Below are positions 10,403 to 21,827 of a DNA stretch of 64,000 nucleotides, one piece after another. Made by a program: the position numbers and the translations under genes. The DNA comes from Hymenoscyphus infarciens. Lineage: Eukaryota; Ascomycota; Leotiomycetes; Helotiales; Helotiaceae. The DNA lies in assembly GCA_001414345.1 (NCBI GenBank), contig LLCB01000071.1:1-64000 (forward strand). The letters run 5' to 3'. The first letter of the stretch is position 1. Every line of letters starts with the position of its first letter. The notes under the pieces were generated by a model, which did not search any database, was not told the origin of the DNA, and was given only the letters and a program-made list of their open reading frames with translations.

Positions 10403-11902
10403 GATGATGGATTTTATGTTATGAAATGTGGATAGAACAGAAGACGAGTTTGAATGAAGGATGATAGAAGCTGAGTTTAGTAGTAGAGAAAAATAGATTA
10501 CGCCACTAAGGAATCCGTCTTGCGCTTGTCCGTCAAAGGTGGCACAATCTAGACTCTGGTTTGATCAAAGAAAATGGGAGGAAATCAGGTATGAAATATA
10601 ATGAGAAAACACCAACAGGCAACGATGCAAATATACTCGTAAGAAAAAGGTAGCTAGTCTGATCTGACTACCTACCACTTACCCCGTCTCTATGACCGCC
10701 CGACCGACGGATTTTCCAGGACCACGCATCCAAACTATTGGGTGGAAAATGATGACGGCGTGGTTCGAGATGTCCCGTCGAGATTCCCATTTTTATTTTG
10801 CGCCTCCCGGGGCAAAGTGCCCCCGACGCCAAGGAGAGCTCGCTTGCGTACTTACTGGTGCTTACTCCCTTCTCTCGTTTGAACAATACCTCCGTAAATT
10901 AATCTCCATCTCAAATCCTCAACAACAAAAGAAAATCAATTCTTCTCGAGTCCTGCTAAGATCAAGACTCATAACCATCTCCTCCTTATCACAATCAAGC
11001 CTCTCACAACCCCACGTCTCCCCAACAATGCTTATTTCAACCCCCCAGAGTCGACCCGAGCCACCAGCCGCACAAAGCCCCATCGAATGCCTGTGGTGTG
11101 GACCGTGGCGTTCGTAAATACGAAAACACCAATGAGAAGCCATCCTATACGTTTATTATCTCCCCAAACACGCGGCTCGGGTGAATTGTGTAACCCGGTT
11201 CCGGCGGGTTTGGTAGTTGATTACAGTTTATTACTATCCCCCCCCTTCGCAGCCCCAGTAGTGTAAACAGTAAATATAAATATGATAGCCTTATTTCATT
11301 TAGGTCTCCGTTTATCTAGAGGGGGAGGAGGAGTAAAGGAACACAACCCAACAACCAAAAGAAAGAAGAAGAAAAAGAAGAAGTTTCATCGTAACTCAAC
11401 CCTCGCAAAACCCATCTCCGAACCTTTTCCGACAATTGAAAAAATAAAACAAGAATACGTCCAAGATCCGAAGTCTATGCGAAAAATTCTGTTATCCCAT
11501 TTCATTCCGATAATCTTAAATATTCGACCCAACTTACGTTCTAAAAGTGCTTGCTGACGTTGACCTCCATCTTATCTTTCGGAACAGTCACTTTTTATTT
11601 GTTACTCAACCAAGTCCTTTCTTTGGTGATCGTGATCAGATACAGAAAGTATTGAAGCATCATATGCATGAGAATACCAAAAAAGGAAGAAAACCCCACA
11701 TCTAATAACAAAATCTTTCCCTCATCTAAAGCATTCCACCAAGGGGGTTTAATATAACTTTTGCTAAAACGATAATTGCTCCTAGTATACTGCCTTCATA
11801 AAGAGACCCAAATATGATGTCATTGCCATCTATGCCCGATACACTTTTTCTGTTTTATCATACAAAAATCCCAGTCCAGTCCTCTCTTTTCGCAAGTAAA
11901 AA
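10403..11902. other. Intergenic region, 1.5 kb
   Basis: A 141-aa open frame at 10692-11117 has no recognisable features. Within it a UTR-like CT/CA-rich leader (10900-11028) precedes an ATG at 11029 in good context (CCAACAATG) that opens a 29-codon frame ending at 11118. From 11119 to 11902 I see only the downstream flank of WBP1. Confidence 0.45.
11029..11118 (+). CDS. Possible 29-aa short open reading frame
   Basis: The frame starts at a well-placed ATG after a pyrimidine/CA-rich leader and encodes a Pro/Ser-rich peptide ending in C-L-W-C-G-P-W-R-S. It could be a stand-alone short peptide, the first exon of a small spliced gene (a GTAAAT lies at its end), or chance. Only the leader-like context supports it. 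Confidence 0.15.
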
Positions 11903-13446
11903 TCACTGGATCTTCTTTCCTCCTTTCGTAAGCTTCAACGGAACAGGTTTACTCCACAACCACAAAGCAACAAATCCGATCCATCCAGTCACAGTAACTC
12001 CAATACCCGCAATCCATGGCCAAGCACCTGTAATAACCCAACTCCTTGGCCACTCGTCGTGTGCAAAGTGTCGGACGGTAACGGTGTTCTTCTCCTCGAG
12101 GTTGGTGTAGAAGGGTCGCTTGTAGTTGACCTTGAAGTTGAATATTCCGTGTTGGTCTGGGAGTTTGAAGCTAGTTGTGTAGATGGTCGAGGTGGGGGTG
12201 GTCTTTGCGACGCTGAGGGGTAATCGGTGGAATGGGGAGAGCATGGAGAATTCTAGTTGGAGGATGTCGCCGGTTGGTGGGGTGAAAGGAACCCATTTGT
12301 CCCACGAGTATTCGGATATCTCGATTGAGTATGTCTGGGGTACTATTAGCGGGTTTTCGTAAGTTAGTTGAATGAGGTTAAACTTACAACATCGTTCTTC
12401 ACTCTGTAGATTTTTGGGTTGCTGATATTTCGGGATCCTGCCTCATTGAGGTGGTGTTCGATTTCGCCAACCTTTAAAACTCCAATCTCCTTGAATGCCC
12501 ATCCAGTAACCTCCTTTGCGAAAGCTTGGTTGGAAGTCTTGATCTCCTTTCCAGCTGGAGCACCATTCATTCCCACGCTGCGCTTAACCTTGGCATCGAA
12601 CCAAGTATCCTCAAGCATCTCGGAAGATCCAACCACGGTAAAGCGTGCCGAGTTTCTGGCTTGAAGGGTGGTAATCAAAGATAGTTGTTGTCCAACTGCC
12701 CAAGGATCCTCTACGCTATCAACATCCTCCTTAGGGCTATACGAATATGCCGATCGTGGTGCTCGGAGAAGAGGGGTCAAAAGAGGGCTGGCATTTCCAA
12801 GAGTTTGTCCAACACCGCGGGGGAAGGCAATTGCCTCTCCTCCCTTGCCATCGCCCTTGAAGAAGTTCTTGACATCTGGTCGGATCGCGTCTGGGCGTGG
12901 GACAAGAACAACATCGTGTTGTTCTGGTGCGCTCAGGGTATCGTAGTTGAAGTGATCAACCACAAGGGCGGAGCGATCGGTAGGAAGGTGGATATCGAGT
13001 TCGAGGAGGAGTGAGATGAGCCCAGATGGTGTAGGTTGCGAGGCAGAGAGGGTAAGGAGGATGTTTCCGCCGGCATTGATAAAGTCGAGGAGGAGCTTTG
13101 GAGTTAATTGTGGTCCGAGTCCCTTTGCTTTTGGTGGGAGAATGAGTAAGTGATCCCAAGTCCTCTGGCCCAATTTGAAAAGCGCAACTTTGTCGCTCTT
13201 TGGTGATTCGTAGGAAATCTCGAAGCCTCTAGCTGTAATTGCCCAGTATTAGTATCTGCCAATGAAAAAAAGGTCCAAATGAGGTGGTATTGCTGGTTCC
13301 TTACCTTCAAGGTCCCCTAGATATTTCGAGTACTTGGACTTCTCAGCCGATTCCTCGATGACCACCAATAGTTTGTTCCCGGCAGAGCTCACAGCCTGCA
13401 CAGTGGCCAGGAAGGCCAGCAGCAGAAAAGAGAGAATCCACCGCAT
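11903..13446 (-). CDS. Oligosaccharyltransferase subunit WBP1 (OST48 family)
   Basis: 472 aa from exons 13446-13305, 13232-12388 and 12334-11903 (introns 13233-13304 and 12335-12387, both with CTAAT-type branch points). The protein has an N-terminal signal peptide, a lumenal GIFT-like domain beginning L-L-V-V-I-E-E-S, the W-D-H-L-L-I-L-P-P motif of OST48, and near the C-terminus one transmembrane helix followed by a short cytosolic tail ending K-K-I-Q, a KKxx ER-retention signal as in yeast Wbp1. It is an essential non-catalytic subunit of the ER complex that transfers the lipid-linked glycan to asparagine. The length matches the family. It is transcribed away from the complex I subunit gene at 13790 across a 343-bp shared promoter. 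Confidence 0.95.
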
Positions 13447-13789
13447 TGTTGTTGTGAGTGGGATTTTGTGTTGTTACGTGGACATCAACAGGGCAATTGT
13501 TGCTTGTGCTGTAGCTTTAGGAAACGTATGCATTTGCCAAGACCTGTAATCCGGATCATCGTTGATGCGGGAAGCTTCACCTGCAATCGCGCTTCAACTC
13601 CAACTCTCAGGACGAAACGAGACGACGAGACGACGAGACGACGACCTTGACTCCGAGCTATATCTACAACCCCAAGAATCACCTCAAGGCGCATTGTCTG
13701 TTGTCAATTGGGTTGGTCACTTCGCTTCGTAGTACTACGTAGTATGCGGATGCTAGCTGACCATCGTATCATAGCCAAATCTACCCACC
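13447..13789. promoter_or_regulatory. Shared divergent promoter of WBP1 and the complex I subunit gene
   Basis: 343 bp separate the two start codons. The region contains a short GACGA-type tandem repeat (about 13617-13645) and a palindromic ACTACGTAGT (13733-13742). No TATA box is obvious, consistent with housekeeping expression. Confidence 0.5.
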
Positions 13790-14096
13790 ATGTCGGCCAA
13801 ACCACAATTCTTCTCGCAGCCCCTGCGCTACCTACGATGGGCACACGTTGCTAAGCCTGCCATCTTCTACTCAATAGCTATCGGATGCTTGGGTCCAGTA
13901 ATGGTTCTTGCCGTACCACCTCTACGATACAGATTCGGGGATCCTCAAAGACCGCAAATTCCCATGACATACCCAAGTTCGTTCCCTAGCAACAGTGCTC
14001 GGCCTATAGTCTGGGGATCGCATAGGCTAACATAAAGATTCTGCAGTTCCTTCCGGCCCAAGGCAACAAATCACAGGATATGATGACGAGGAATAA
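13790..14096 (+). CDS. nuo-9.5: NADH:ubiquinone oxidoreductase 9.5 kDa subunit (complex I)
   Basis: 78 aa from exons 13790-13976 and 14047-14096, separated by a 70-bp intron (donor GTTCGT, acceptor CTGCAG, branch GGCTAAC). The N-terminus F-F-S-Q-P-L-R-Y-L-R-W-A, a single membrane helix (about 26-44), P-P-L-R-Y-R-F-G-D, and the C-terminal G-P-R-Q-Q-I-T-G-Y-D-D are hallmarks of the fungal accessory subunit related to NDUFA3 that lies in the mitochondrial inner-membrane arm. The tail is found only when the intron is removed; read through, the frame ends at a different 81-aa stop. Divergent from WBP1. Confidence 0.92.
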
Positions 14097-14721
14097 ATAC
14101 CAGAGTTGGCGCGAGTGTAGGACGAATGGGCATTGAAGAGATTGAGGGGTGTACATACAGGCGTTTTGAGAATGGAGAGATATCACAAGTCATTATTGTC
14201 TCCAGTGCAGGCTATTTTCGTTTTTGCGCTTCTGCATAAATGTTTTGATAGGCACCCAGGGTATATCAACTGGATTGGGGCGAATTCCGACGAGACCCGC
14301 TGTGGAGAGGGCATAACACCCAGAGCAAGTCGAGTGTTGTGTTTGCTTATTTGCTTTCTTGGTGTTGTTGCTTGTTTACCGCTATAGAGTTTCTCGTAAT
14401 TCCAGCCGTTGTGTCAAAGCTGATCAAACTCGAAGGACCCAAGAAGGAAGAGCCTTGGTCTAGTTCATTTTTGACATGTCACTCATTGTCATTTGCATGT
14501 TGAAGCTTATTCAGAAATTGTGTTTGGGATTTCGCATTTGGTATATTCGTCAAGTGATGGGAGAATTCATATTTCATTTAACCTTTTTCAACAATTGTAC
14601 GCGCCGGCATTTAAATTGGTAATATTCCATCAAGTGATAAGAACTCAAGGGTATCATTAAACGCAAATCGCTTCGCAATCAAAATATATACAAAGAGAAA
14701 AGACCTACCTGGGGCCTAGAA
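14097..14721. other. Intergenic, 3' flanks
   Basis: 625 bp between convergent genes. An 84-codon frame at 14133-14387 has no recognisable feature. I see nothing else. Confidence 0.5.
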
Positions 14722-15366
14722 TCACACCGGCTGTAAACCCACCACTCTTGGAGTCCCCGGAGCAGGACCAGGTCTCAACCGCAAAGGCTTCAACCCCTTC
14801 TTAAACCTCTCCTCCTCCTCCCTCTTCTTCTTCTTGGGAAGGTAGAAGCCTCGGTACCAACCCACGGCTAAACCAACAATAGTAAGGAGAGATAGGATAA
14901 CGGCTACCACAATAATTATGATCTTGTCGCTTCCTAATTCTACTTTTTTCAAGTGTTCGGCTGCTTTACTACTTTCCGCTGGGGACCGAGCTAGAGTGGA
15001 GCTTGGTGTCTGTGAGGAAGTTAGGGATGGGGGGGATGGAGAGGTTGTAGGGATGGGAGTTGAGTAAGTTGAAGTTACAGTTACCGGTGGTGGACGTACA
15101 GTCGTTAGCGTTGTCTGAGTAGTGATACTCGGCAGCACTGTTACGGTAACCGTGGCTATGGGTAGATGAACTGTTTGCGTTACTACAGAGGGGGTGTCAG
15201 TATGATTGTGAGACCCGTAGGGGAAACCATGAGGGGTTGCCACGTTGGGGGTAGGGGTTTCCGTACCGAAACTGGCACTTAACTCGTGGCGGGGGTTCAT
15301 ACCTTGGGCTGTGGTGCTTAGTATTGCTGCACTAAGAAGAAGGAGTGTTGTGAGTGCTGAAATCAT
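14722..15366 (-). CDS. Type I Ser/Thr-rich cell-surface membrane protein
   Basis: Intronless, 214 aa. Signal peptide at about 1-21, then a Ser/Thr/Pro-rich ectodomain (about 22-148) with T-V-T-V-T-V-type repeats expected to be heavily O-mannosylated, one transmembrane helix (about 149-171), and a cytosolic tail that begins strongly basic (P-K-K-K-K-R). This is the layout of fungal wall-stress sensors and Mid2/SKG6-like proteins, but there is no WSC cysteine domain, so a sensor function is only inferred. A TATATA box lies about 65 bp upstream of the start on the minus strand. Confidence 0.75.
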   Translation of the reverse strand: MISALTTLLLLSAAILSTTAQGMNPRHELSASFGTETPTPNVATPHGFPYGSHNHTDTPSVVTQTVHLPIATVTVTVLPSITTQTTLTTVRPPPVTVTSTYSTPIPTTSPSPPSLTSSQTPSSTLARSPAESSKAAEHLKKVELGSDKIIIIVVAVILSLLTIVGLAVGWYRGFYLPKKKKREEEERFKKGLKPLRLRPGPAPGTPRVVGLQPV

Positions 15367-15430
15367 GGTTGTTGTTGATTTTTCGGGATTCGAAAATTAT
15401 CGGAAGGTTCCAGTGGGAGGGGAAGGGGGA

Positions 15431-15436
15431 TATATA
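15431..15436 (-). promoter_or_regulatory. TATA box of the Ser/Thr-rich membrane protein gene
   Basis: TATATA on the minus strand about 65 bp before the ATG at 15366. Confidence 0.4.
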
Positions 15437-16135
15437 ATGGATTGCTTGTTTTTGTTCAAAGAGTTTGGGGTTACTGTTTTATGATGTTCTTTAAAGACAC
15501 CTGCTCTTTTGTTTGTTATTGTCTTAAGTTGAAATCAGACAAGGCATTGTCTAATCATATACGAATTCCCTTGTTTGTAACGAGTTGTTCTTTGTCGTCA
15601 AGAGCTACCCATCATCATTTCGGGAGTTTTGTCGGGAGAACCCCAAAGAAATGGGTGGCTATCAATGCTATCGTTGCTCGAAATTCTAGAAAGAGGAAGT
15701 TAAGCAAGATCAAAGAGGCAAAGGCGCTTCAAACCATTGGACTGAGAAGTATCTGGTTCCGCATGCTGAGTAGGTATGTCGGTATTTGTTATTGCCCAGG
15801 CACCTTTGTTCCGCCACTGCTTTCTTTAATTTCTAAAAGTTCAATTTAATCACTGAAATCAAAAGATTCCTCGAACGATATCTTTTAAGCTTCGTCGGGT
15901 CATCTTTAAAACCCCTTCGGACGAAATTCTGGAGCATTTTTTGTAAGAGTTTCCTCATATATCCTAGTAGCGACGCTTTTCCGCCAAACCCCATGATCGA
16001 AAATATTGAATATGCGGCTCTTATTGCCCAGCTTTTGAGGAACTCCTTGTGAAACGACTGGTCCACAAGATCAGACGAGTGAATGAAACCCCAGTGCTGT
16101 AACCTTGAAACCCGGCACAGGGAATCTTGGCGGGG

Positions 16136-16147
16136 TATATTTATAAG
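16136..16147 (+). promoter_or_regulatory. TATA element of the SGNH hydrolase gene
   Basis: TATATTTATAAG lies about 120 bp upstream of the ATG at 16264. Confidence 0.45.
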
Positions 16148-16263
16148 AGAACCATCAAACAGGCTAAGCTCAGGCCTTAAGTAAGACCTTCTGGACCTCG
16201 AGAAAACCTCCATCCATCATCATACTTGCGTTCTGGGCTGGTCTCTCTGTATTTGTCTTCGCA

Positions 16264-17034
16264 ATGCCTTCGTTTTCCAGTTTCGCCGCCATGCTTGCGT
16301 GGTCTGCCCTTTTTTCCAATGCCTCTGCGATGGCAGCTCTCCTTGGAAGACAGAATGCAACTGTTAATACGACTACCATACCTCTTCGCATCATGTCCCT
16401 GGGCGCATCAGTGACTTTCGGTGTTGGATCTACGACAGGAAACAGTTATCGCAAAAATCTTCTAGATCTCGTCACCACGAAGGGAGTTTCACCTTCTGTT
16501 CAATACGTCGGTGATAAGAAGAATGGAAATTTCGACAACAACGCTGTTGAAGCAGGCAATGGATTCACCATCTCGCAAATCGCCGGTCTGGCAAATACCT
16601 CTGTTCCTCAGTTCTTACCCAACTTGGTCCTCATGGATGCGGGAACGAATAACTGTAATGGTGGAGGACTTGTTTCGGACGCTGGCGCGCAAGTTACAAC
16701 ATTGATCAATAATGTTTTTGCTCAAAGTCCAGGATCTACGGTCGTCCTCACTACTGTTCTTGTCAATTCGGTTGCAGCTCAAGATGCTTGTAGAGTGGAT
16801 GAGAATAATCAGTACACGCAATTGGTGGCTACGATGCAAGCAGCGGGCGCAAAATTGGTCTTTGTGGATATGCGTGGCCCCGCTGGGCCTTTAGTGACGG
16901 ATCTTGCTGATGGGAGACACCCGAATGATGGCGGTTATGTGAAGGTGGCAAATGTTTGGTTTTCTGGAATTCAAGAAGTGATCAATAAAGGGCTGTTGGT
17001 TCAACCAGCGGCTTTACCGACGACGAGGGCATAA
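16264..17034 (+). CDS. Secreted SGNH/GDSL hydrolase, carbohydrate-esterase-3-like
   Basis: Intronless, 256 aa. Hydrophobic N-terminus (about 1-25) acts as signal peptide. The catalytic blocks are in order: block I R-I-M-S-L-G-A-S-V-T with nucleophile S49 (GAS in place of the more usual GDS), block II G100 in A-G-N-G-F-T-I, block III G-T-N-N (N129), and block V D-G-R-H-P (D216, H219). Together these make a complete SGNH triad plus oxyanion residues. The spacing and the L-G-A-S-V-T form match fungal acetylxylan-esterase-like (CE3) proteins. Deacetylation of plant wall polysaccharide outside the cell is therefore the likely role, though substrate cannot be read from sequence. Confidence 0.88.
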   Translation: MPSFSSFAAMLAWSALFSNASAMAALLGRQNATVNTTTIPLRIMSLGASVTFGVGSTTGNSYRKNLLDLVTTKGVSPSVQYVGDKKNGNFDNNAVEAGNGFTISQIAGLANTSVPQFLPNLVLMDAGTNNCNGGGLVSDAGAQVTTLINNVFAQSPGSTVVLTTVLVNSVAAQDACRVDENNQYTQLVATMQAAGAKLVFVDMRGPAGPLVTDLADGRHPNDGGYVKVANVWFSGIQEVINKGLLVQPAALPTTRA

Positions 17035-17698
17035 AGTCAAGGTTCAATTCTTGGTCCTTTGTCTAGCAACTTCAACGCTATTTTCATCACTCTTAATCTT
17101 ATTGGTACGCAAATTTGAACATGAACTATATGATTTCTTCTCTCTATAACCAATCTTGGAAGTTACCAGTCACTCACCAGCTCAAAGTGACCTGTTTAAG
17201 CTCCATTTCCTTCTTCTGCCTATATTTTACAACAACAGTTCTGGCCCCGTTGTTGACATCACAATGTATGCTATGCAACGCAATTTCATCGGGTATGTAT
17301 TCGCAATTCTCGTCCTCGAGGTTCCCCTCTTCCTCAGATATAACCCAGCGGATCAACATACTAATCATGGCTGAAGTCCACGTGCCCTGCTTTCTCGGCA
17401 TGCCTGACGCAATTTCTAGAGCAGACTTAGGCGGTGATACGATATTTATTAGATTATCGCGATATATATTATACGATTAATATTGTAAATTCTTCTCTGA
17501 TATGATGAATATTATTAAAAAAGTAATGATAATCGATAAATATCGGGTTTTTAGTATAAAGGACTTAGAATAAGACGTGTAGTCTCTTAGAGTTATACAT
17601 GATTAGAATTTACTATTAAAATCATTTAACTTTATCTTTATTTTTAGACTAAGCATTCTATTAGCTCTCGGCCAGAAGAGCTTTATTTGACAACTCAC
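17035..17698. other. Intergenic with a TpA-rich island at about 17440-17640
   Basis: The island contains a short inverted repeat, CGATATTTAT..GATTATC (about 17436-17457), matched in reverse around 17528-17548. It occupies the place where the rest of the lactonase gene should be. Frames at 17115-17480 (+) and 17174-17401 (-) are not recognised. Confidence 0.4.
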
Positions 17699-17890
17699 AC
17701 TGAGGGCTATCCAAGAACTAGAAACCGCAGCTGTGTAGTTCTGCACCAGATACAATGACAACGCAACATCGTCAAACTCCAACGTGTAGAGAGAGGTCGT
17801 CCCGAAAGTTCCGACTATCAACTGATGGAGGTCCCCCGTCACAACACTTGCAGCACCGAGAAGAAGTAACGAAAAGATTGAAATACGCAT
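17699..17890 (-). pseudogene. Truncated first exon of a beta-propeller lactonase (Cmle-like)
   Basis: Starting at the ATG at 17890, 64 codons encode a signal peptide (M-R-I-S-I-F-S-L-L-L-L-G) and the first propeller blade motifs (L-I-V-G-T-F, S-L-Y-T-L-E-F-D, S-S-S-W-I-A-L-S) seen at the start of fungal carboxy-cis,cis-muconate lactonizing-enzyme-like proteins. The exon ends at a good donor (GTGAGT), but nothing downstream continues the protein; the sequence passes into a TpA-rich island. A gene of about 380-400 residues is therefore reduced to its first exon. The family call rests on these short motifs. Confidence 0.5.
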
Positions 17891-18312
17891 GATCACAAGT
17901 GAGTGTGGTGTAAAAGACAAATGGTTGCAAAGCCAATTATGCTAACCAGTTTGAAAAGAGACCGGCATGGGATATATGTACCGGAAAATATCCCATTGAA
18001 AACAAATTACACCGTTACTTTTACCTACCCAAGCGATCTGCCGACGGACCTCTATTTTGTCCAAACCTGGAGAAGTGAACAAAAATCTACGCTCTGGTGG
18101 ACTCATTGCGATGCAGATCTGAAGAATTACATGTTTCGATTTTCGATTTTGGGTGGGATCGGTCTATCGTACCTTCCCCCTCGAACCTTAACGCGCGGCC
18201 GGATCGAGACTTTGTTCCCCGAGAATTCATGAATAAAATAGTAGGAAAGCAAAACAAAACGAACAAAAAAAGAGGCTCCATTGGCCAATTATTGTATTCA
18301 ATTCTTTCCAGT
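17891..18312. other. Intergenic, 3' flank of the FAD oxidoreductase
   Basis: 422 bp. I see only the likely promoter of the truncated lactonase exon and the 3' flank of the oxidoreductase. Confidence 0.4.
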
Positions 18313-20461
18313 TCAGACGACTCGACAAAGTGGACCGTTCTGTGATGGAACTGGATCATTTTCTCTGACCTCCCACTTCTCACTGCCAGGTGTCGTTGAA
18401 GCCCAAAATACTCCCCAGGGATCTCGCTTTGTTTTAATCTCCAGCAAACGTGGATAGTTGGAACCAAAGAAGCTTTGTTGCCAATTCGGCTCCTCGATAT
18501 CTGCCTCATTGAGGTACGCACCACCTCCTGGAGTTACAGCTCGAATTTTCTCCATGTAAACCTCTTGAAGTGCATGGGCATCATTGACTTGCTGTTCAGT
18601 TTTCCCACGGATCGAGAAAAAGTCGAAGGAATCCGCATGCATGAGACCATTTCGGAAGGCCGGGTTCACAGCATTGTTTCCTGGATATCCAGCTCGCTGT
18701 TCCGTCGCTGCCATATGAATTCCATGAAAAGTGTACCCAGCCTCAACAGATTCTTGGATGGCATCCATGGTTTCATTCCAAAGGGTTGCGTTTTCCCAAT
18801 TTCGTCGTGGAAAAAGACGACTGCCAAATCTTCCATTTCCTGGTCTATCTCCCTGGCCAGTACCCGTTTGAAAACTGCCTGATGGGTTGGTGGGTGTAGG
18901 GTTGGTGATAATAATACCGAGACTTTTTATAGAGTCGACGAGTGGCTGGACGAAGGCGAAAACTTCTTGAACTGATCTGTTTGGCATTTCGACGTTGACA
19001 TTGAAGCTGAAACTCGTGGCACTGTTGCGAATAACATTGCTGAAGGCTGTTCCACCATTTTCAGTCACAAGCTTACCCCAAAAGAAGAAGACGTTGATTC
19101 CTTCCCAGAACTTTGGCAATGCGACGTTTGCAGATGTGAATTGAAGGCTGGATCTGGTAACTGTAATCGGCGGGTATGCCTTGATGATAGCCGAAGTGAC
19201 AATTCCGTAAGTGGCTGCGGATAGTTAGCTTTTTGTTGTAACATAGGATAATAGAGAGTAGGAAATAAAAGCAACGTACATCCGCCTCCACCACGCATTG
19301 CAAAGAATAGCTCTTCATTTGTGCTTGGGTCTGCTGTAACAAACCTTCCATCGGCGGTGACAACTTGCAGAGAAAGAGGTTGCTGCGGAAAATCTCGGGG
19401 TCAGTATTTCCCTTTCTAGAAGTATGTTTGGGGAAACTTGGTTGAAAAGGGGTTGTGTGAGGAAAGGGAATTTCTGAGGAGGAAACGGTGTCTTAATCCT
19501 CCCAAAACAACCTGAAAGAGGGAAACATAACACAGGGAATACCCACATCAGATCCCATGCCATAGGAAGAGGTCAAAATAGAATGGCCACCCCCCGCCAT
19601 CCATCCCCCATATGGGCCAATAGTGGTAGTTCCGGCCTATAGAGTCAGTCTCCTTTTCCACAACATACAATGGGCACACTTACAGGAACTATTACGCCCA
19701 TGTTATTTGTGGCCATGTAGTTGAACATTTCCCAGGTCTCAAGCCCAGCCCCAACTCGTGCTGCTCTGCTGCTGTACCCATCTTGTGTGTACTGTGGAAT
19801 ATACTCAAAACTTTTGAGATAATGGGTCCAGATGCTAAGTGAGCCAGCACCAACAGATCTACCAGTCCACTCATGGCCAGTATTCCTTAAATGAGTTATT
19901 AGCAAGAGCACTTTTGTTGAGGTCAGAAATCAAAACTTACTTTATCACCAGTCTGATGTTTTTGTTTCTTGCAAAATTCACACCCATTTGAATTTGTTTT
20001 ACGGTTGTGGCGTTTAGCACATAAACTGGGAAGCCACCTTGCGTGCAGTTTCCCACATTTGGTGTTGAAGTGGCAAAACATGTATCACCTTCTGGCCATT
20101 CAGTGAGTACCGTTAATGGGTCACTCGTATAAGTGCGTCCGGGATTCTGTTGCAGAGTTCTGCACTTGTTTGCATCGTAAAGAGGACCCGTGTAGCAGAC
20201 GGATGCCAAAGGCACAGGCTTCAACAAAGCTCCACCGAGTGAGGAGTTCAGCTGGGACCACTCATCTTCTAATGGCCATTCGTTCGTTCCTGGAAATGCT
20301 TTACAGCTGGGAAACTCAATCGGTTTAGAGCTGTTGCCAAACGCTATTGCAGTGAAGTTTGCCACATCTTCAAGAGTTAGTTGGATGGACTCATAGTCGA
20401 AATTGATACACCAAGAGACAGTGAGAAGGGTAAAAAGTGCTGAAAACAGGGAGAAATTCAT
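18313..20461 (-). CDS. Secreted FAD-linked oxidoreductase (BBE-like / VAO family)
   Basis: 605 aa from exons 20461-19941, 19885-19684, 19636-19547, 19382-19280 and 19214-18313 (introns 55, 47, 164 and 65 bp). Signal peptide at about 1-18, many N-glycosylation sites. The FAD_binding_4 (PP-loop) domain shows [10 protein letters not shown], where H178 is the expected covalent FAD attachment site, [12 protein letters not shown] and M-R-G-G-G-G-S-T-Y-G-I-V-T. The second attachment cysteine found in bicovalent members is replaced (T-T-T-I-G), so one covalent link is predicted. The C-terminal berberine-bridge-like strand (Y-L-N-E-A-D and the closing C-R-V) is present. It probably oxidises a sugar, alcohol or secondary metabolite outside the cell, but there is no cluster here to say which. 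Confidence 0.9.
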
Positions 20462-21827
20462 GTTTTCTGGGGTTTGTGGTAGATACAGGGTGAAGAAATA
20501 GTAAGCTTAGAACGAATCTTCTTATACTTCTTTTGTAAGGTCAAACACATCTCCGAATTGGGCTCGGCTACCCCCTGCCATTAACTAGGTAACAAACATG
20601 TATTGAATGCGTGTGCTTCAAGGATTTTGCGAACCATAATGCAGATGCCAAGAGGTTATACAAACCCAAGACCAGAAATTGGGTTACAGCTATTCCCTGC
20701 CTTTCTCGCAGCGTACGAGATCTCCGACTTGCTGGATATACAATAAGTCTTCGAAAGTAGTACTTTTGAGCACCCAATGAATCAGGAGCATCACTATTTC
20801 ATTTTCAAATAGGTGAACCAAAAAAAGATATTTGCTGTTCTCAAAGGATACATCCAAATAACAATTTGGAATAACGAGAACACGGCAAGCAATGTCATAA
20901 ACTCTATTCAAGGTGACAAATAACGAGTGTATGATAGTTGCCTGCCTCACACAATAAATGCAAAGTCGGATAAAACGAGGTCAATATGCAGGTCATCGAG
21001 GTTAAAACAAGGTCGATGAGAAACTGCCAGCCACAATTTCAAATAGCCTAATTACGGTGTTCATATTGCAGGGTATCTCCAGCCCAGCCTCAGAGACGCA
21101 ATACAAGCTGCCAATCAGCATAACTTGCTCACCAAAAGATCAACTAGTACTATTCCTCTTTGGGCAGTCAATTGCGCGTGTGCAGAGTGGTTTGTTCCGC
21201 GAAATGTGGGTGTATGTAAAGAACTCGTATAATTAGTATAGCCAATCTAAACCTCACCACTTCGTCGGATAGAAAGGGGCCATAAGCAAGCAAACTAGCT
21301 TGAAGATACAGAAGGCTAGAGGAAGTATCGTGGGCATCCTCTAAGAGGATTCCTCTTTCCCTTCAAACAGTTCACTATGCTTATTTTGCTCCTTTACCCG
21401 GACAACGTTACACTCATCCCTCTATTTGCCTGGAATAGCTTACGCCGCACACCACTATCTTTCACCTAAATGTGGACCGACATTCCGTAGAGTTTCTTAT
21501 GTCCCGTCTCACACAATACTTACAAATCACGGGATGGCTTCGAATCCGGGACAGGTCACCGGTACCTGCATAACTTTTCCCATTACCCCCGAACTTGGAC
21601 TTAGGCTCTGAAAAAGAGCCAATAGCGCCGAGGCCGCATTTCCTTCCAGAGGTATTGTGGCTGAGGGATTGGCCTTTAGGTAAGACAGCATAAAGACCGA
21701 ATCCAGCCAGTCCCCCTAAGGATGGTACCGGAAACGCTATACCCAGATTTGTTTTACTTTCGTAAAGACTGGCTCTGATGGTGAGATCCGTTGACGATGG
21801 ACTAGGCATTAGGGACTCAGATTCTTC
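20462..21827. other. Gene-poor region
   Basis: About 1.4 kb without a convincing gene. A 115-codon minus-strand frame at 21462-21809 has no recognisable domain. Confidence 0.4.

Larger units (their letters stand above)
15367..16263. other. Divergent intergenic region
   Basis: About 900 bp between two divergent genes. Frames at 15442-15849 (+) and 15833-16213 (-) look like chance. The right end carries the TATA element of the SGNH hydrolase. Confidence 0.45.

Noticed and set aside
10692..11117. 141-aa open frame
   Set aside because: Composition is not coding-like, start context poor, no domain; partly leader-like sequence.
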